Shown piece after piece: positions 17,001-24,626 of a DNA stretch of 40,982 bases. Both the position numbers and the translations under genes were made by a program. This stretch comes from [Eubacterium] cellulosolvens LD2006. GTDB taxonomy: Bacteria > Bacillota > Clostridia > Lachnospirales > Lachnospiraceae. The stretch's first letter is position 1; every line of letters starts with the position of its first letter. The stretch spans positions 21,559 to 62,540 of the forward strand of contig NZ_JHXY01000022.1 in NCBI RefSeq assembly GCF_000621585.1, written 5' to 3'. The notes under the pieces were generated by a model that had not been told where the DNA came from, did no database searches, and worked only from the letters and a program-made list of their open reading frames with translations.

Positions 17001-18372
17001 AGCTTCGGGGAAGCGGGAAAAGGCGCAGGCCGTGTATGTCGATTGCAATGCCAGAGAGGCTGCGGCAAGGCAGCGGCGCGAAGCTTCAGAAAGATCGCTG
17101 GAGGAGTTTGAAGGAAAAGCGCTTCCGCAGAATGAAATCGGAGCGGACTTCAAAAAACGTATCAGGGCTGCGAGACAGGAGATCCGGAAACTTGAGGAGC
17201 TCAGAAATGCACTGGGTGAAGAGAAGAGAGCACTGGAGAGAATCTATGACAGTGTGGGAATCGTCCTGAAACCATATCAGAGTGTTGAAAGAACCGTGAC
17301 GGTGGAACTCTCCGGAAAACCGGAGGCACAGTGGCAGGGACTCCACGATCACCTGCTTCAGAAAGACGCCGTCTTTAAAAAACTGAAAGAAAAGATGCTG
17401 AGCGGCATTCGTGAAATTGTTGGTGAATACCGGAATATCGCCCTCTTTGAAATTGTGAATAAGCTGGGCGCGATCGGTGAGATGCTGGAGGATTCCGGCA
17501 TCCGCGGGGATCGCCTGTTCACGGTCAGTGAGAGCATCGGTGCCATGGTGGCTTCCATAGAGAAGATCAACAGCAAGATCGAGACGGATCTCAAGGAAAT
17601 CGAGAACGACTTCAACGACATTGTGGATCAGTGCATGAATCAGGGCAAGAGAATGTATCTGGATCTGCGAATGATCGCTGCAAGCTCCAGGGCACATATA
17701 TTTGAAGGAAAACCTCAGACCCAGATGGTGAAAATGAACCTTCCGGAAGAAAAAGAGATCTCCGAGGAGGCTTCTCGAATATCCATCAGGACAGAGATCG
17801 AACAGGGCGCCAATGAGATCCGGGAACTTCTGCGGAACGAAGCGGAGGAAAAACAGATCCGGAAGCGGGCAAGAGCCATTGTGTCCAGCGAACGCCTGCT
17901 TCATAAATATATCCGTCAGGAGTCGATACAGATCAAGGTGTTCAAGATCGATATGAACAGCGCCAATTCCGTGTATAAGCGGTGGGAAGATACCCTGACG
18001 CAGAGCTCCGGCGCCGAGAAATTCGTGGTCTTCTTCTCCGTCGTGCTGACTCTTATGAATTACACAAGGTCGTCGGCAGGACTTGTGAGCAGGAATATAC
18101 GAAGTGTGCTGATCCTGGACAACCCATTTGGGAAGATCACTTCGGCGCACCTGCTGAAACCCATGTTTGATATTGCGAAGCATTTCCACGTACAGCTCAT
18201 CTGTCTGTCGGACATCAACAAGAGCGATGTCGTGGGCTGCTTTGACTGCGTCATCAAACTGGTGATCAAGGCGCAGAGCCTCTCGAATTTCGAAGTCATG
18301 ACCCATGAGGGAAATGAGAGAATTGAGCATGGATACTACAAGATTATGAACGGGCAGATGAGTCTGTTCTGA
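13993..18372 (+). CDS. jetC: JetC-like SMC ATPase of the Wadjet system
   Basis: SMC/MukB-like motor that extrudes DNA loops and senses small circular plasmids. 1459 residues. The Walker A is near residues 42-50 (NLNNGGGKT, Lys about 48), a variant with NGGGKT in place of GxxGxGKS. Very long Glu/Lys/Leu-rich coiled coils run from about 250 to 1150, broken near 630-750 by a non-coiled hinge-like part. The ABC signature SSGAEKF lies at about 1337 and the Walker B VLILDNPFGK at about 1371. ATG 13993 is preferred over ATG 13987 because the GAGGGGG run sits 6 nt upstream of it and touches the earlier one. It overlaps jetB by 17 nt and ends the operon; no strong terminator was seen. Confidence 0.88.
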   Translation: MPQINKIRIVNFSYNDGNRFIPDELYDLSSGGGEALNSLFNLNNGGGKTVLVQLMMQPVHPRAMAGGRRIEDYFGRPGDHSFVLLEWNLDGSDNKLLTGIAIAGSTAAGGDEKQRGNSIRYYTFKTIYDNSASPYSIAAMELSANEKGKYVPASFEYVREKAKNSRGMLEYYSSDDSVKWAKELAAYGIFRSEWETVIEALNKDEGGLNQYFDEAKTSDKLISKFFIPAIENKMKSAEAKGTDSSLETMLINYAKKISEKENVIRERDTNRKLLGSLSGLEEQSRELYKSGEELADGIGEVCAFKAAVGRKNDELGENILNKTREVQLLEEQIRHIEHEERSKEFYLAGEEFDASHLAFSKAGQALEQAREEESAKKHDEDVLQSARLHSQILCEDSDISSYKTLIEEKENNSEDAEAVAKLKYSVYVKAGQEKAELTQKLREMDQQISQQKEKLQAGSIALEKSEKEKDAAVENYARIRAKLEVSKENTDARAEALGLAAMRMLDGFYSGSEIEEERKQKEEEREMVSASAAKIREERSTLEERKNAIPEELADVKLSLGKLETVEKQAEAELSLYGERLEELIQICDKYSLEAESVFSGRLGRVLQEETETTAAAVRKQQQDRQSLEDRLKAAGEGHVHIFSDIMKYVISTGLSYQTGEEYLTALLENGALTGEKVEEILTAHPEFAFSLLFNNEKDLAKLLSAGNVDWLPATVPLFTMEQVNELMEGRGDAGSHLAVYDKTYFSDRAGYCDRLEAEIREKDERLKRLQEKLSVCEAEKKQADDFSYPEDWKALQEKKIQELQEKEGQLEEKRKSLEEELERTKEQMIALEKELESCRQTLQKLEKWLESFEELENMLSREKEWYDRSQEAYGALKKAENHYLAKQEEHKKAVEALSELENQSRQQAEYLAYVETVLENVDTAKETEIQEGTLEELYSGYRTLSGNLSESLEQLRQKLAGAQKNKAGLEKELADNGCERTEYEAVRFSPEALKIIRDAFREASGKREKAQAVYVDCNAREAAARQRREASERSLEEFEGKALPQNEIGADFKKRIRAARQEIRKLEELRNALGEEKRALERIYDSVGIVLKPYQSVERTVTVELSGKPEAQWQGLHDHLLQKDAVFKKLKEKMLSGIREIVGEYRNIALFEIVNKLGAIGEMLEDSGIRGDRLFTVSESIGAMVASIEKINSKIETDLKEIENDFNDIVDQCMNQGKRMYLDLRMIAASSRAHIFEGKPQTQMVKMNLPEEKEISEEASRISIRTEIEQGANEIRELLRNEAEEKQIRKRARAIVSSERLLHKYIRQESIQIKVFKIDMNSANSVYKRWEDTLTQSSGAEKFVVFFSVVLTLMNYTRSSAGLVSRNIRSVLILDNPFGKITSAHLLKPMFDIAKHFHVQLICLSDINKSDVVGCFDCVIKLVIKAQSLSNFEVMTHEGNERIEHGYYKIMNGQMSLF

Positions 18373-18502
18373 TTTTTTGTACAGAAAAGCGGGTTTCTCT
18401 TTCAATTGTTTTATGAAAATGATACAATGGCTTTAGCACTTTTACGCATTAATGTTATTACGTAAAAAAGCGAGAGTTTGATCAGTTAGGGGGACTGCTA
18501 TC

Positions 18503-19864
18503 ATGGAAATACCATACAAAATTTATCTTGAAGAAAACGAACTGCCGGAGAGTTGGTATAATGTCCGTGCAGATATGAAGAAGAAGCCGGCGCCGCTTCT
18601 GAATCCCGCGACCCATGAACCGGTTACGCTGGATGAGCTGTCTCATGTGTTCTGCAGAGAACTGGCAGAACAGGAGCTCAACGATCAGGATGCTTATATC
18701 AGCATTCCGCAGGAGATTCGCGACTTCTACAAGATGTATCGTCCGGCTCCTCTGGTACGCGCGTATTGTCTGGAGAAGAAGCTGGGTACACCGGCGCACA
18801 TCTATTACAAATTCGAGGGAAATAATACTTCCGGAAGCCACAAACTCAACTCTGCGATCGCGCAGGCATACTACGCGAAGAAGCAGGGACTCAAGGGAGT
18901 GACGACCGAGACAGGTGCCGGTCAGTGGGGTACTGCACTGTCGATGGCATGTTCTTATTTTGATCTGGACTGCCAGGTATACATGGTTAAGGTTTCTTAT
19001 GAGCAGAAGCCGTTCCGCCGTGAAGTTATGCGTACCTACGGGGCAAATGTCACACCGTCTCCGTCTATGCTGACAGAGGTCGGCCGCAAGATCAACGAGG
19101 AGTTCCCGGGAACAAACGGAAGTCTTGGCTGCGCGATCTCCGAGGCTGTTGAGGCTGCGACATCTCAGGAAGGTTACCGTTACGTTCTCGGTTCCGTATT
19201 ATCCCAGGTTCTGCTTCATCAGTCCGTCATCGGTCTGGAGACAAAGGCTGCTCTGGACAAATACGGCGTAAAGGCAGATGTAATCATCGGCTGTGCAGGC
19301 GGCGGATCCAATCTCGGTGGTCTGATTTCACCGTTCGCAGGAGAGATGCTCCGCGGAGAGGCGAATTACGACATTATTGCGGTTGAGCCGAAATCCTGTC
19401 CGTCTCTCACCAGAGGATCGTATGTATATGATTTCTGTGACACAGGAAAAGTATGTCCTCTGGCAAAAATGTACACCCTGGGCAGCAGTTTCATGCCTTC
19501 ACCGATCCACGCCGGCGGTCTCCGCTATCACGGCATGAGCTCCGTGGTATCCGAGCTCTACGATCAGGGAATTCTTCGCGCGACGAGCGTATCCCAGACA
19601 GAAATCTTCAAAGCAGCCGAGGAGTTTGCCCGCGTCGAGGGTATTCTTCCTGCACCGGAGTCCAGCCATGCCATCAAGGTTGCCATTGATGAGGCACTCA
19701 AGTGCAAGGAGACCGGGGAGGCGAAGAACATCGTCTTCGGTCTGACCGGAACAGGCTACTTCGATATGTATGCTTACGGCGCATTCAACGACGGAAAAAT
19801 GGTTGATTACGTGCCGACAGATGAGGAGATCGCAAAGGCCCTCGCAGGTACTCCGAAGATGTAA
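18503..19864 (+). CDS. TrpB2-type tryptophan synthase beta-like PLP enzyme
   Basis: PLP-dependent enzyme of 453 residues, longer than TrpB1 and with the TrpB2 N-terminal extension. The PLP lysine lies in NNTSGSHKLNSAIAQ (about residue 114). The substrate site is ETGAGQWG, the phosphate loop is GCAGGGSNLGG and the C-terminal motif is GLTGTGYFDM. It probably condenses indole with serine to make tryptophan. No trpA or other trp gene is adjacent, so it may salvage free indole. Strong site AGGGGG before ATG 18503. The upstream TGATACAAT (18420-18428) can serve as an extended -10. No T-box or leader peptide was recognised. Confidence 0.92.
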   Translation: MEIPYKIYLEENELPESWYNVRADMKKKPAPLLNPATHEPVTLDELSHVFCRELAEQELNDQDAYISIPQEIRDFYKMYRPAPLVRAYCLEKKLGTPAHIYYKFEGNNTSGSHKLNSAIAQAYYAKKQGLKGVTTETGAGQWGTALSMACSYFDLDCQVYMVKVSYEQKPFRREVMRTYGANVTPSPSMLTEVGRKINEEFPGTNGSLGCAISEAVEAATSQEGYRYVLGSVLSQVLLHQSVIGLETKAALDKYGVKADVIIGCAGGGSNLGGLISPFAGEMLRGEANYDIIAVEPKSCPSLTRGSYVYDFCDTGKVCPLAKMYTLGSSFMPSPIHAGGLRYHGMSSVVSELYDQGILRATSVSQTEIFKAAEEFARVEGILPAPESSHAIKVAIDEALKCKETGEAKNIVFGLTGTGYFDMYAYGAFNDGKMVDYVPTDEEIAKALAGTPKM

Positions 19865-20207
19865 GGAGGCGCACACTTGCGCTGTGCGCAGCTGCTTTGC
19901 ATCCGCGTTTATCGCAAGCATGACGTAAGCCAAATTTTTCTTACATATGATTCGGTTTCATACGGAGCCCGGTTTTTTGCAAAAGTCGAGAGATTTTGCA
20001 AAAGCCCGGACTCCTTTTTTTTCGGGATTGGTGGTACAATCGACATCAGATGCCGGAATAGCTTTTCTTAAATAATTTAACCAGGTACCTGCCTGAATTG
20101 TATGCATCAGATACATCAGAGAAGCCTCGCCGTAGACCGGGGCCGATTTCTGTGCATCGGGCGGGGCTTTGAGGATGCTGTACCGGGGGATGGAAGGAGC
20201 CTGTGAG
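19865..20207 (+). other. Intergenic region with terminator at 19964-20022
   Basis: About 340 nt without a gene. A long imperfect stem at 19964-20022 (GGAGCCCGG...GCAAAA pairing with TTTTGC...CCGGACTCC), followed by eight T, is the trpB2 terminator. Before it, 19875-19925 holds CTTGCG/CGCAAG arms around GCATCCGCG, faintly like a decayed short body of the repeat family. After it I see no structure I can name up to the ribosome site AAGGAG of the next gene. Confidence 0.6.
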
Positions 20208-20795
20208 ATGGAAGAAAGACTGAAGAAGCAGCTGAATTTTTCATTGGAAATCGATAAGGAGAAAAATATCTTCCGCCAGACGCATCTGTCCGGCCACGGA
20301 AGAAATGAAAACGATGCCGAGCATGCGTGGCACATGGCGATCATGGCCTATCTGCTCCGGGAATACGCGAACGAGAAGGTGGACATCGGCAGGGTTATGC
20401 TGATGTGTTTGATCCATGATATTGTGGAGATTGACGCCGGCGATACCTATGCCTATGATGCGGAAAATCTGAAGACGCAGAAGGCCAGAGAAGACGCGGC
20501 GAAGGAGCGGATTTTTTCCCTGCTTCCGGAGGATCAGAAGGAGGAACTGACTGCCCTTTTTGACGAGTTTGAGGATTACGAGACGCCGGAATCGAAATTC
20601 GCCCATGCCATGGATAATCTTCAGCCGTTGATGCTCAACAACAGCAACGGCGGAGCGGACTGGAAGGAACACGGGGTGAATGCAAAGCAGGTATACGGAC
20701 GTCAGAGCAAGACAAAACTCGGTTCCGAAAAACTCTTTGAGGTGATTGACCGGGTGATTCAGGAAAACATCCGCAAGGGGAATATTCAGGAGTAA
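20208..20795 (+). CDS. HD-domain phosphohydrolase (YfbR/5'-deoxynucleotidase-like)
   Basis: Predicted metal-dependent phosphohydrolase of 195 residues. The metal ligands of the HD superfamily are visible: His in TENDAEH-like NENDAEHAWHM (about residues 35-40), the HD pair in CLIHDIVEIDAGD (about 69-75), and a later Asp in AHAMDNLQP. The pattern matches the COG1896 group that removes phosphate from deoxynucleoside monophosphates, so nucleotide clean-up is the likely job. ATG 20208 has AAGGAG 9 nt upstream; the ORF continues open for 13 codons before it without a better site. It is a single gene, followed closely by an sbcDC remnant. Confidence 0.85.
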   Translation: MEERLKKQLNFSLEIDKEKNIFRQTHLSGHGRNENDAEHAWHMAIMAYLLREYANEKVDIGRVMLMCLIHDIVEIDAGDTYAYDAENLKTQKAREDAAKERIFSLLPEDQKEELTALFDEFEDYETPESKFAHAMDNLQPLMLNNSNGGADWKEHGVNAKQVYGRQSKTKLGSEKLFEVIDRVIQENIRKGNIQE

Positions 20796-20837
20796 AAAAG
20801 GAAGCGCAGTTTTTTTCAGGAGGTTTTTCGGAATTAT

Positions 20838-21401
20838 ATTACGTAATAAATATTTGGGAATTCTACGACAAATCCATTCCCAGTGAGGCGGCGACAAGGC
20901 TTCTGGATTCGTTCCTGATCCGGCTCTCGGAACGAAGTGTCCGGACGTTTATGATCAGCGGAAACCACGATTCTGACGAGCGTTTGAACTACGGCAACAG
21001 TCTGTTTCGTACGAACCGGATTTATATCTCCGCGAAATATGGCGGTCAGATGGATAAATACGTTCTGCGGGACGGGGAAGAGGAGATCTGTGTCTACCTG
21101 CTGCCCTTTGTGAAAGCGTCGCAGGTGAGACGTTTTTTTCCTGAGGAAGAGATCAGAACCTATGAGGATGCTTTCCGTGTGATTCTCGCGCACACAGAGC
21201 TTGATGAGACGAAAAGGAACATCCTGGTGGCTCATCAGTTTGTCGCGGGGAAGGGGGAGGATCCGATGCTGTCCGGTCGGGGTCCAACAAGCTCGTGGGC
21301 GTGATCAGTCACCGGGAGGAGCTGATCGAGAACATCCCTCAGCAGATCCGCGTAAGAAAGACAAAAGAGGGAAGACAATTACCGTCGATCTTGGCATCTG
21401 A
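20838..21401 (+). pseudogene. Deletion remnant: middle of SbcD fused to the C-terminal end of SbcC
   Basis: The frame from about 20843 encodes an internal piece of the Mre11-like exonuclease SbcD. It begins near DKSIPSEAA and includes the metal-binding MISGNHDSDERLNYG (20951), LLPFVKASQVRRFF and NILVAHQFVAGKGEDPMLSG. The N-terminal catalytic part (the usual start and first metal site) is missing. At about 21270-21283 it jumps to SNKLVGVISHREELIENIPQ, the typical last residues of SbcC. A one-base frame change then follows before TITVDLGI and a stop at 21401. A single deletion has therefore removed the end of sbcD and nearly all of sbcC, with further 5' loss. The product cannot be an active SbcCD nuclease. 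Whether another sbcCD exists elsewhere cannot be seen here. Confidence 0.85.
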
Positions 21402-21668
21402 AATGGTTCGCGAAACGAACTGGTTATATACAAACATAAAACCTTTTTTCGCCGAAGACGGGAGGATGGACGGCGCGCTGCCGCGATGTTTTGCGCAAAT
21501 TGTCGGATCGAAATTCCATGCGAGTGAGTTCGCTGACGTGAGTTCGTTGGCGTGCACTCACTCGAGTGCCGTCGTCCTGCTTCCTGCCCCGGTGGAGATC
21601 GTGCGGCGGGAGATATGTCCGGCGAATAGACAGAATGAAATTACAGAAAGAAATGAGACAAGAAAGAA
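21402..21668. other. Non-coding stretch with short tandem repeat
   Basis: Between the sbcDC remnant and the nuclease gene. Two imperfect direct copies of GTGAGTTCGYTGRCGTG-type sequence occur at about 21524-21552, next to ACTCACTCGAGTG. I see no convincing gene or promoter. Confidence 0.35.
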
Positions 21669-22772
21669 ATGAAAAAGAATAAAGCAATCCTTATTTTTAC
21701 TGCGACACTTCTTATGGCCGGTTGTGTGCAGGCGTCAGGAATGACAAAAGATGAGCCAAAGAATACCAGTGTGGCAGTTTCTTCGGAGACAAAACACACG
21801 GTAACGCAGGAACCGACGAAAGAGCCTGCGACGAGTCCGACAGAAACACCTGCTACGCCGACGCCGGATGCAGAGAAGGCATCTTCTTCCACGCAGGCAG
21901 AGCCGGCCGCAACCGTTGTCTCACCGGAGGACCATGTCGCTTCGCCGAAATATGATATGACCGGTGTGCCGGATTACAACGGCACGATCACGAAATATGT
22001 CGTAAACAACAACGTGCCGTTTTTTACAGAAGATCAGATTCGAAGCGGCGCGCAGAGCTTTGAGTATTATGCTCCGCTGGACAGGCTCGGAAAAACCACG
22101 TACGCGATGGCGTCGATCGGACAGGATCTCATGCCGACGGAAGAGAGGGGGGATATTTCGTCGATACATCCGGTCGGCTGGTGGTCGATGAAGACCAGCG
22201 ATATTTGTCCGGAGAGATGTCATATGATCGGCTACCAGTTGTCCGGAGAAAACGCTAGGGCAACGAATCTCATGACCGGTACCCATCAGCTCAATGTGAC
22301 GGGCGGTATGCTGGAGTATGAGAATAAGGTTGCGGATTATGTTCACAGCACCGGCAATCACGTGCTCTACCGGGTGACCTGTGATTTCCGGGAGAATGAA
22401 GATCTGGCCCGCGGAGTTCTGATGGAGGGACGTTCGATCGAAGATAACGGAGCCGGTGTTCAGTTCTGCGTGTACGTCTACAACGCGCAGGAGGGCTGGA
22501 CGATTGATTATCTGATTGCGACCGCCGAGCGGGACATCACGCCGGAGGAACAGAATCAGTACGTCGAGAGCGGCGCGGAATATGATGCGGGAAATGAGGC
22601 GCCTGCAGCAAATACCATCACCTATGTGCTGAATACGTCAACAAAGAAAATCCATACGCCCGGTTGTCCCAGCGCGCGTCAGATTGCGGATCACAACCGG
22701 TCCGAGAGTAATCTCTCCATCCAGGAACTTCTGGCACAGGGATATTCGACCTGTAAGAGATGTCTGGGATAA
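21669..22772 (+). CDS. Secreted DNA/RNA non-specific endonuclease lipoprotein
   Basis: Predicted cell-surface nuclease of 367 residues. The signal peptide has lipobox LMAGC (Cys19 lipidated), then a Thr/Pro/Glu-rich wall-spanning linker to about residue 85. The nuclease domain runs from about 115 to 290 and resembles the EndA/EssD-like (Endonuclease_NS_2) family. Recognisable blocks are DLMPTEERGDISS, the catalytic RCHMIGYQL (His about 185), NLMTGTHQLN and GNHVLYRV. The final 50 residues form a separate small domain with the Cys pattern HTPGCPSAR...CKRCLG, often found at the end of Clostridia nucleases and probably metal-binding. Likely roles are nutrient scavenging from DNA or DNA processing at the surface. 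AAGAAAG upstream of ATG 21669 is a modest ribosome site. Confidence 0.85.
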   Translation: MKKNKAILIFTATLLMAGCVQASGMTKDEPKNTSVAVSSETKHTVTQEPTKEPATSPTETPATPTPDAEKASSSTQAEPAATVVSPEDHVASPKYDMTGVPDYNGTITKYVVNNNVPFFTEDQIRSGAQSFEYYAPLDRLGKTTYAMASIGQDLMPTEERGDISSIHPVGWWSMKTSDICPERCHMIGYQLSGENARATNLMTGTHQLNVTGGMLEYENKVADYVHSTGNHVLYRVTCDFRENEDLARGVLMEGRSIEDNGAGVQFCVYVYNAQEGWTIDYLIATAERDITPEEQNQYVESGAEYDAGNEAPAANTITYVLNTSTKKIHTPGCPSARQIADHNRSESNLSIQELLAQGYSTCKRCLG

Positions 22773-22907
22773 AATTTCAGTATGTGCTATTTAGAATAAT
22801 TAATATGTAATAAGTAAATCCTTGCGTTTTGTATAGTATCTTTTTTGTCGATATAAATAATAGGTATGGCATCTATTCGGACATTCTGCAGTTGACAAAC
22901 AAGGAGG

Positions 22908-23144
22908 ATGGATATGTCGGCAAAGAAAGTGACAAGAGTATGGCCGCATCAGTCGATTTTGTTTCGCGTGATTCTGACCATCATCACCACATCCGTCAAT
23001 GAAAGTACAACAGCGATCAGCATGTCGGCAAGAAATTCGAATGAAATCGTAAAAGAAATGAAGGGTGTCAGTGTTGCCATGGATAACAGCAAGAATGTAA
23101 CGTCACAGCTTTCCGACAGCACAAAGCAGTTTGTCACCTATTAA
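22908..23144 (+). pseudogene. Remnant of a methyl-accepting chemotaxis receptor
   Basis: A 78-residue reading frame with a good ribosome site (AAGGAGG). Its start (KVTRVWPHQSILFRVILTII) looks like the N-terminal membrane segment of an MCP. It then jumps directly to an MCP-like C-terminal helix (NESTTAISMSARNSNEIVKE...). The sensor, HAMP and signalling hairpin are missing, so this is an internal-deletion product and not a working receptor. It could still be translated as a short peptide. Confidence 0.6.
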
Positions 23145-23170
23145 ACATGAAAGATTAGACAAAAAAACTC

Positions 23171-23211
23171 TTGAAATTTAAGCGAAAATATGCTACAACT
23201 AACTAGAGTTA
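23171..23211 (+). promoter_or_regulatory. Promoter with overlapping candidate operator of the DUF3793-flavodoxin unit
   Basis: TTGAAA (23171-23176) and TACAAC (23194-23199) are spaced by 17 nt. Overlapping the start point is the near-palindrome TAACT-AG-AGTTA (23200-23211), with more TTAG/CTAA words at 23154 and 23217 and a further TTAGATGAAACTAA near 23299. Such half-sites resemble DtxR-family metal regulator boxes. Iron control would suit a flavodoxin but is an inference. Confidence 0.45.
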
Positions 23212-23332
23212 ATCAAGTCTAATACATGGTACCGTTGCGGCATATGACAGGTTTTCCTATGTGAACGATTTGTCATCTGCCACAATATTTATCCAGAGGT
23301 TAGATGAAACTAATTGTAATTAGGGGTGTGTT

Positions 23333-23893
23333 ATGTCAGATGAAATGATCATTGAGCACTGTTCTCCGACGCTTGCCGGAATCAAAACGGGCAATTTATT
23401 CTCCTGTGAGTACAGTGACAGGCATTGTTTTCTGAAAGAGATCTGCAGACTCAATCGTGTATTGGCGAAGAAAGGAATCAACGCTATTCCGGTGCGGTAT
23501 TCGGAGAACAGAGTTTTGATTTACGTTTTTCGACCGGCTTTTCTCGCCAAAGACTTCAGCGACAGCGACACGGCGAGACTTCTGAAGGAACTCGGGTACG
23601 AGGCGACGGATGTCCGCGCGTGTGTCAGAAGTCTGAGCAAAAAGTTGTTCAATCTATCCTCGAACAAAGACTTTCCGCACGAGATCGGCCTTTTCCTCGG
23701 TTATCCGGTGGATGATGTGAAAGGCTTTATGCAGCACAGAGGCGGGTGTTCGAAGTGCACCGGCCGCTGGAAAGTCTATGGAGATGTTGAGAGAGCAAAA
23801 CAGATCTTTGATAAATATGACAAGTGTACCCGTGATTACAAGAAGCGTTTTCGCGACGGAACTTCGCTTGACAGTCTTACTGTAATCGCATAG
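23333..23893 (+). CDS. DUF3793 family protein
   Basis: 186-residue cytoplasmic protein of the DUF3793 family, recognised from the pattern HCSPTLAGIKTGNLF near the start, then LGYPVDDVKGFM and CSKCTGRWKVYGD near residue 140. Its Cys residues (C..C pair about 139-142 and others) suggest redox or metal binding, but no activity is known. In Clostridia it is typically encoded beside flavodoxin or ferrous iron transport genes, and here a flavodoxin follows 91 nt later. GGGGTG precedes ATG 23333. It is probably co-transcribed with the flavodoxin from the promoter at 23171. Confidence 0.85.
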   Translation: MSDEMIIEHCSPTLAGIKTGNLFSCEYSDRHCFLKEICRLNRVLAKKGINAIPVRYSENRVLIYVFRPAFLAKDFSDSDTARLLKELGYEATDVRACVRSLSKKLFNLSSNKDFPHEIGLFLGYPVDDVKGFMQHRGGCSKCTGRWKVYGDVERAKQIFDKYDKCTRDYKKRFRDGTSLDSLTVIA

Positions 23894-23984
23894 CGGATGA
23901 GTGCTTTGTGTCAATGAGAGAAACACGGATTTTATCTGTGCTTTCATAAATTGAGGATGAGGGGAAACCCGGAAAGGAAAAAGA

Positions 23985-24407
23985 ATGAGTAAAGTAGCAG
24001 TAGTTTTTTGGAGTGGTACGGGTAATACAGAGGCGATGGCCAATGCCGTTGCCCAGGGGGCAAAGACGACCGGTGCAGATGTGACTATGTTTGAAGCCGG
24101 AGAGTTTACACCGGCAAAAGTTTCGGAGTTTAACGCCATTGCATTTGGATGTCCTGCAATGGGCGCAGAGGTTCTCGAGGAGACAGAGTTCGAGCCGATG
24201 TTTGCGTCGGTTGAGTCTTTTCTTGCAGGAAAGAAGACCGGTATTTTCGGTTCCTACGGTTGGGGAGACGGTCAGTGGATGAGAGACTGGAAGGACAGAT
24301 GCGACGCGGCGGGAGCTGCGCTTGTGAATGACGGCGTTATGGCAAATGACGCGCCGGGAGATGCAGAGATTGAAGAGTGTAAAGAACTCGGAGCTGCTCT
24401 GGCATAA
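23985..24407 (+). CDS. Flavodoxin
   Basis: Short-chain flavodoxin of 140 residues, a soluble FMN electron carrier that can replace ferredoxin when iron is scarce. The FMN phosphate loop is near the start (FWSGTGNTEAMA, residues 8-19). The loops around the flavin ring are FGCPAMGAEVLEE (about 53-65) and GSYGWGDGQWM (about 88-98). Ribosome site GGAAAGG upstream of ATG 23985. It follows DUF3793 in a probable two-gene unit, and a terminator hairpin lies 77 nt after the stop. Confidence 0.95.
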   Translation: MSKVAVVFWSGTGNTEAMANAVAQGAKTTGADVTMFEAGEFTPAKVSEFNAIAFGCPAMGAEVLEETEFEPMFASVESFLAGKKTGIFGSYGWGDGQWMRDWKDRCDAAGAALVNDGVMANDAPGDAEIEECKELGAALA

Positions 24408-24483
24408 AACAGGAAATCCGGAATAAATAGGTAATAATGAACAACTCTAAGCGAGTTTGATTCCTTATCATACACATTAAGCA

Positions 24484-24510
24484 GGAGGCGGTTTTGACCG
24501 CCTCCATTTT
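24484..24510 (+). terminator. Terminator of the flavodoxin gene
   Basis: Perfect stem GGAGGCGG-TTTTGA-CCGCCTCC followed by ATTTTG. Confidence 0.75.
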
Positions 24511-24571
24511 GTGCGATAAAGCTCTTAACCGGGAGCCGTGCATGCACGGACACACCTTTAACTAAAGCGCG

Positions 24572-24605
24572 GCAATCGCGTAGGGATATTTCCCTACGCG
24601 ATTGC
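24572..24605. repeat. Perfect 15-bp inverted repeat between convergent genes
   Basis: GCAATCGCGTAGGGA, the 4-nt loop TATT, then TCCCTACGCGATTGC. It lies between the flavodoxin terminator and the stop of the minus-strand acyltransferase. There is no T run on either side, so it is an atypical terminator; it could be a bidirectional stop or a protein-binding site. Confidence 0.7.
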
Positions 24606-24626
24606 GCGAAATGTGTGATTTTAGTT

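Noticed and set aside
17086-18405. Long open frame antisense to the end of jetC (about 439 codons)
   Set aside because: It is a shadow of the strongly coding plus-strand SMC ATPase; it has no ribosome site and low-complexity His/Leu-rich content.
19875-19930. Sixth short-body repeat copy after trpB2
   Set aside because: Only the CTTGCG/CGCAAG arms and GCATCCGCG resemble the family; the terminal palindrome and T run are missing, so I could not support it as a copy.
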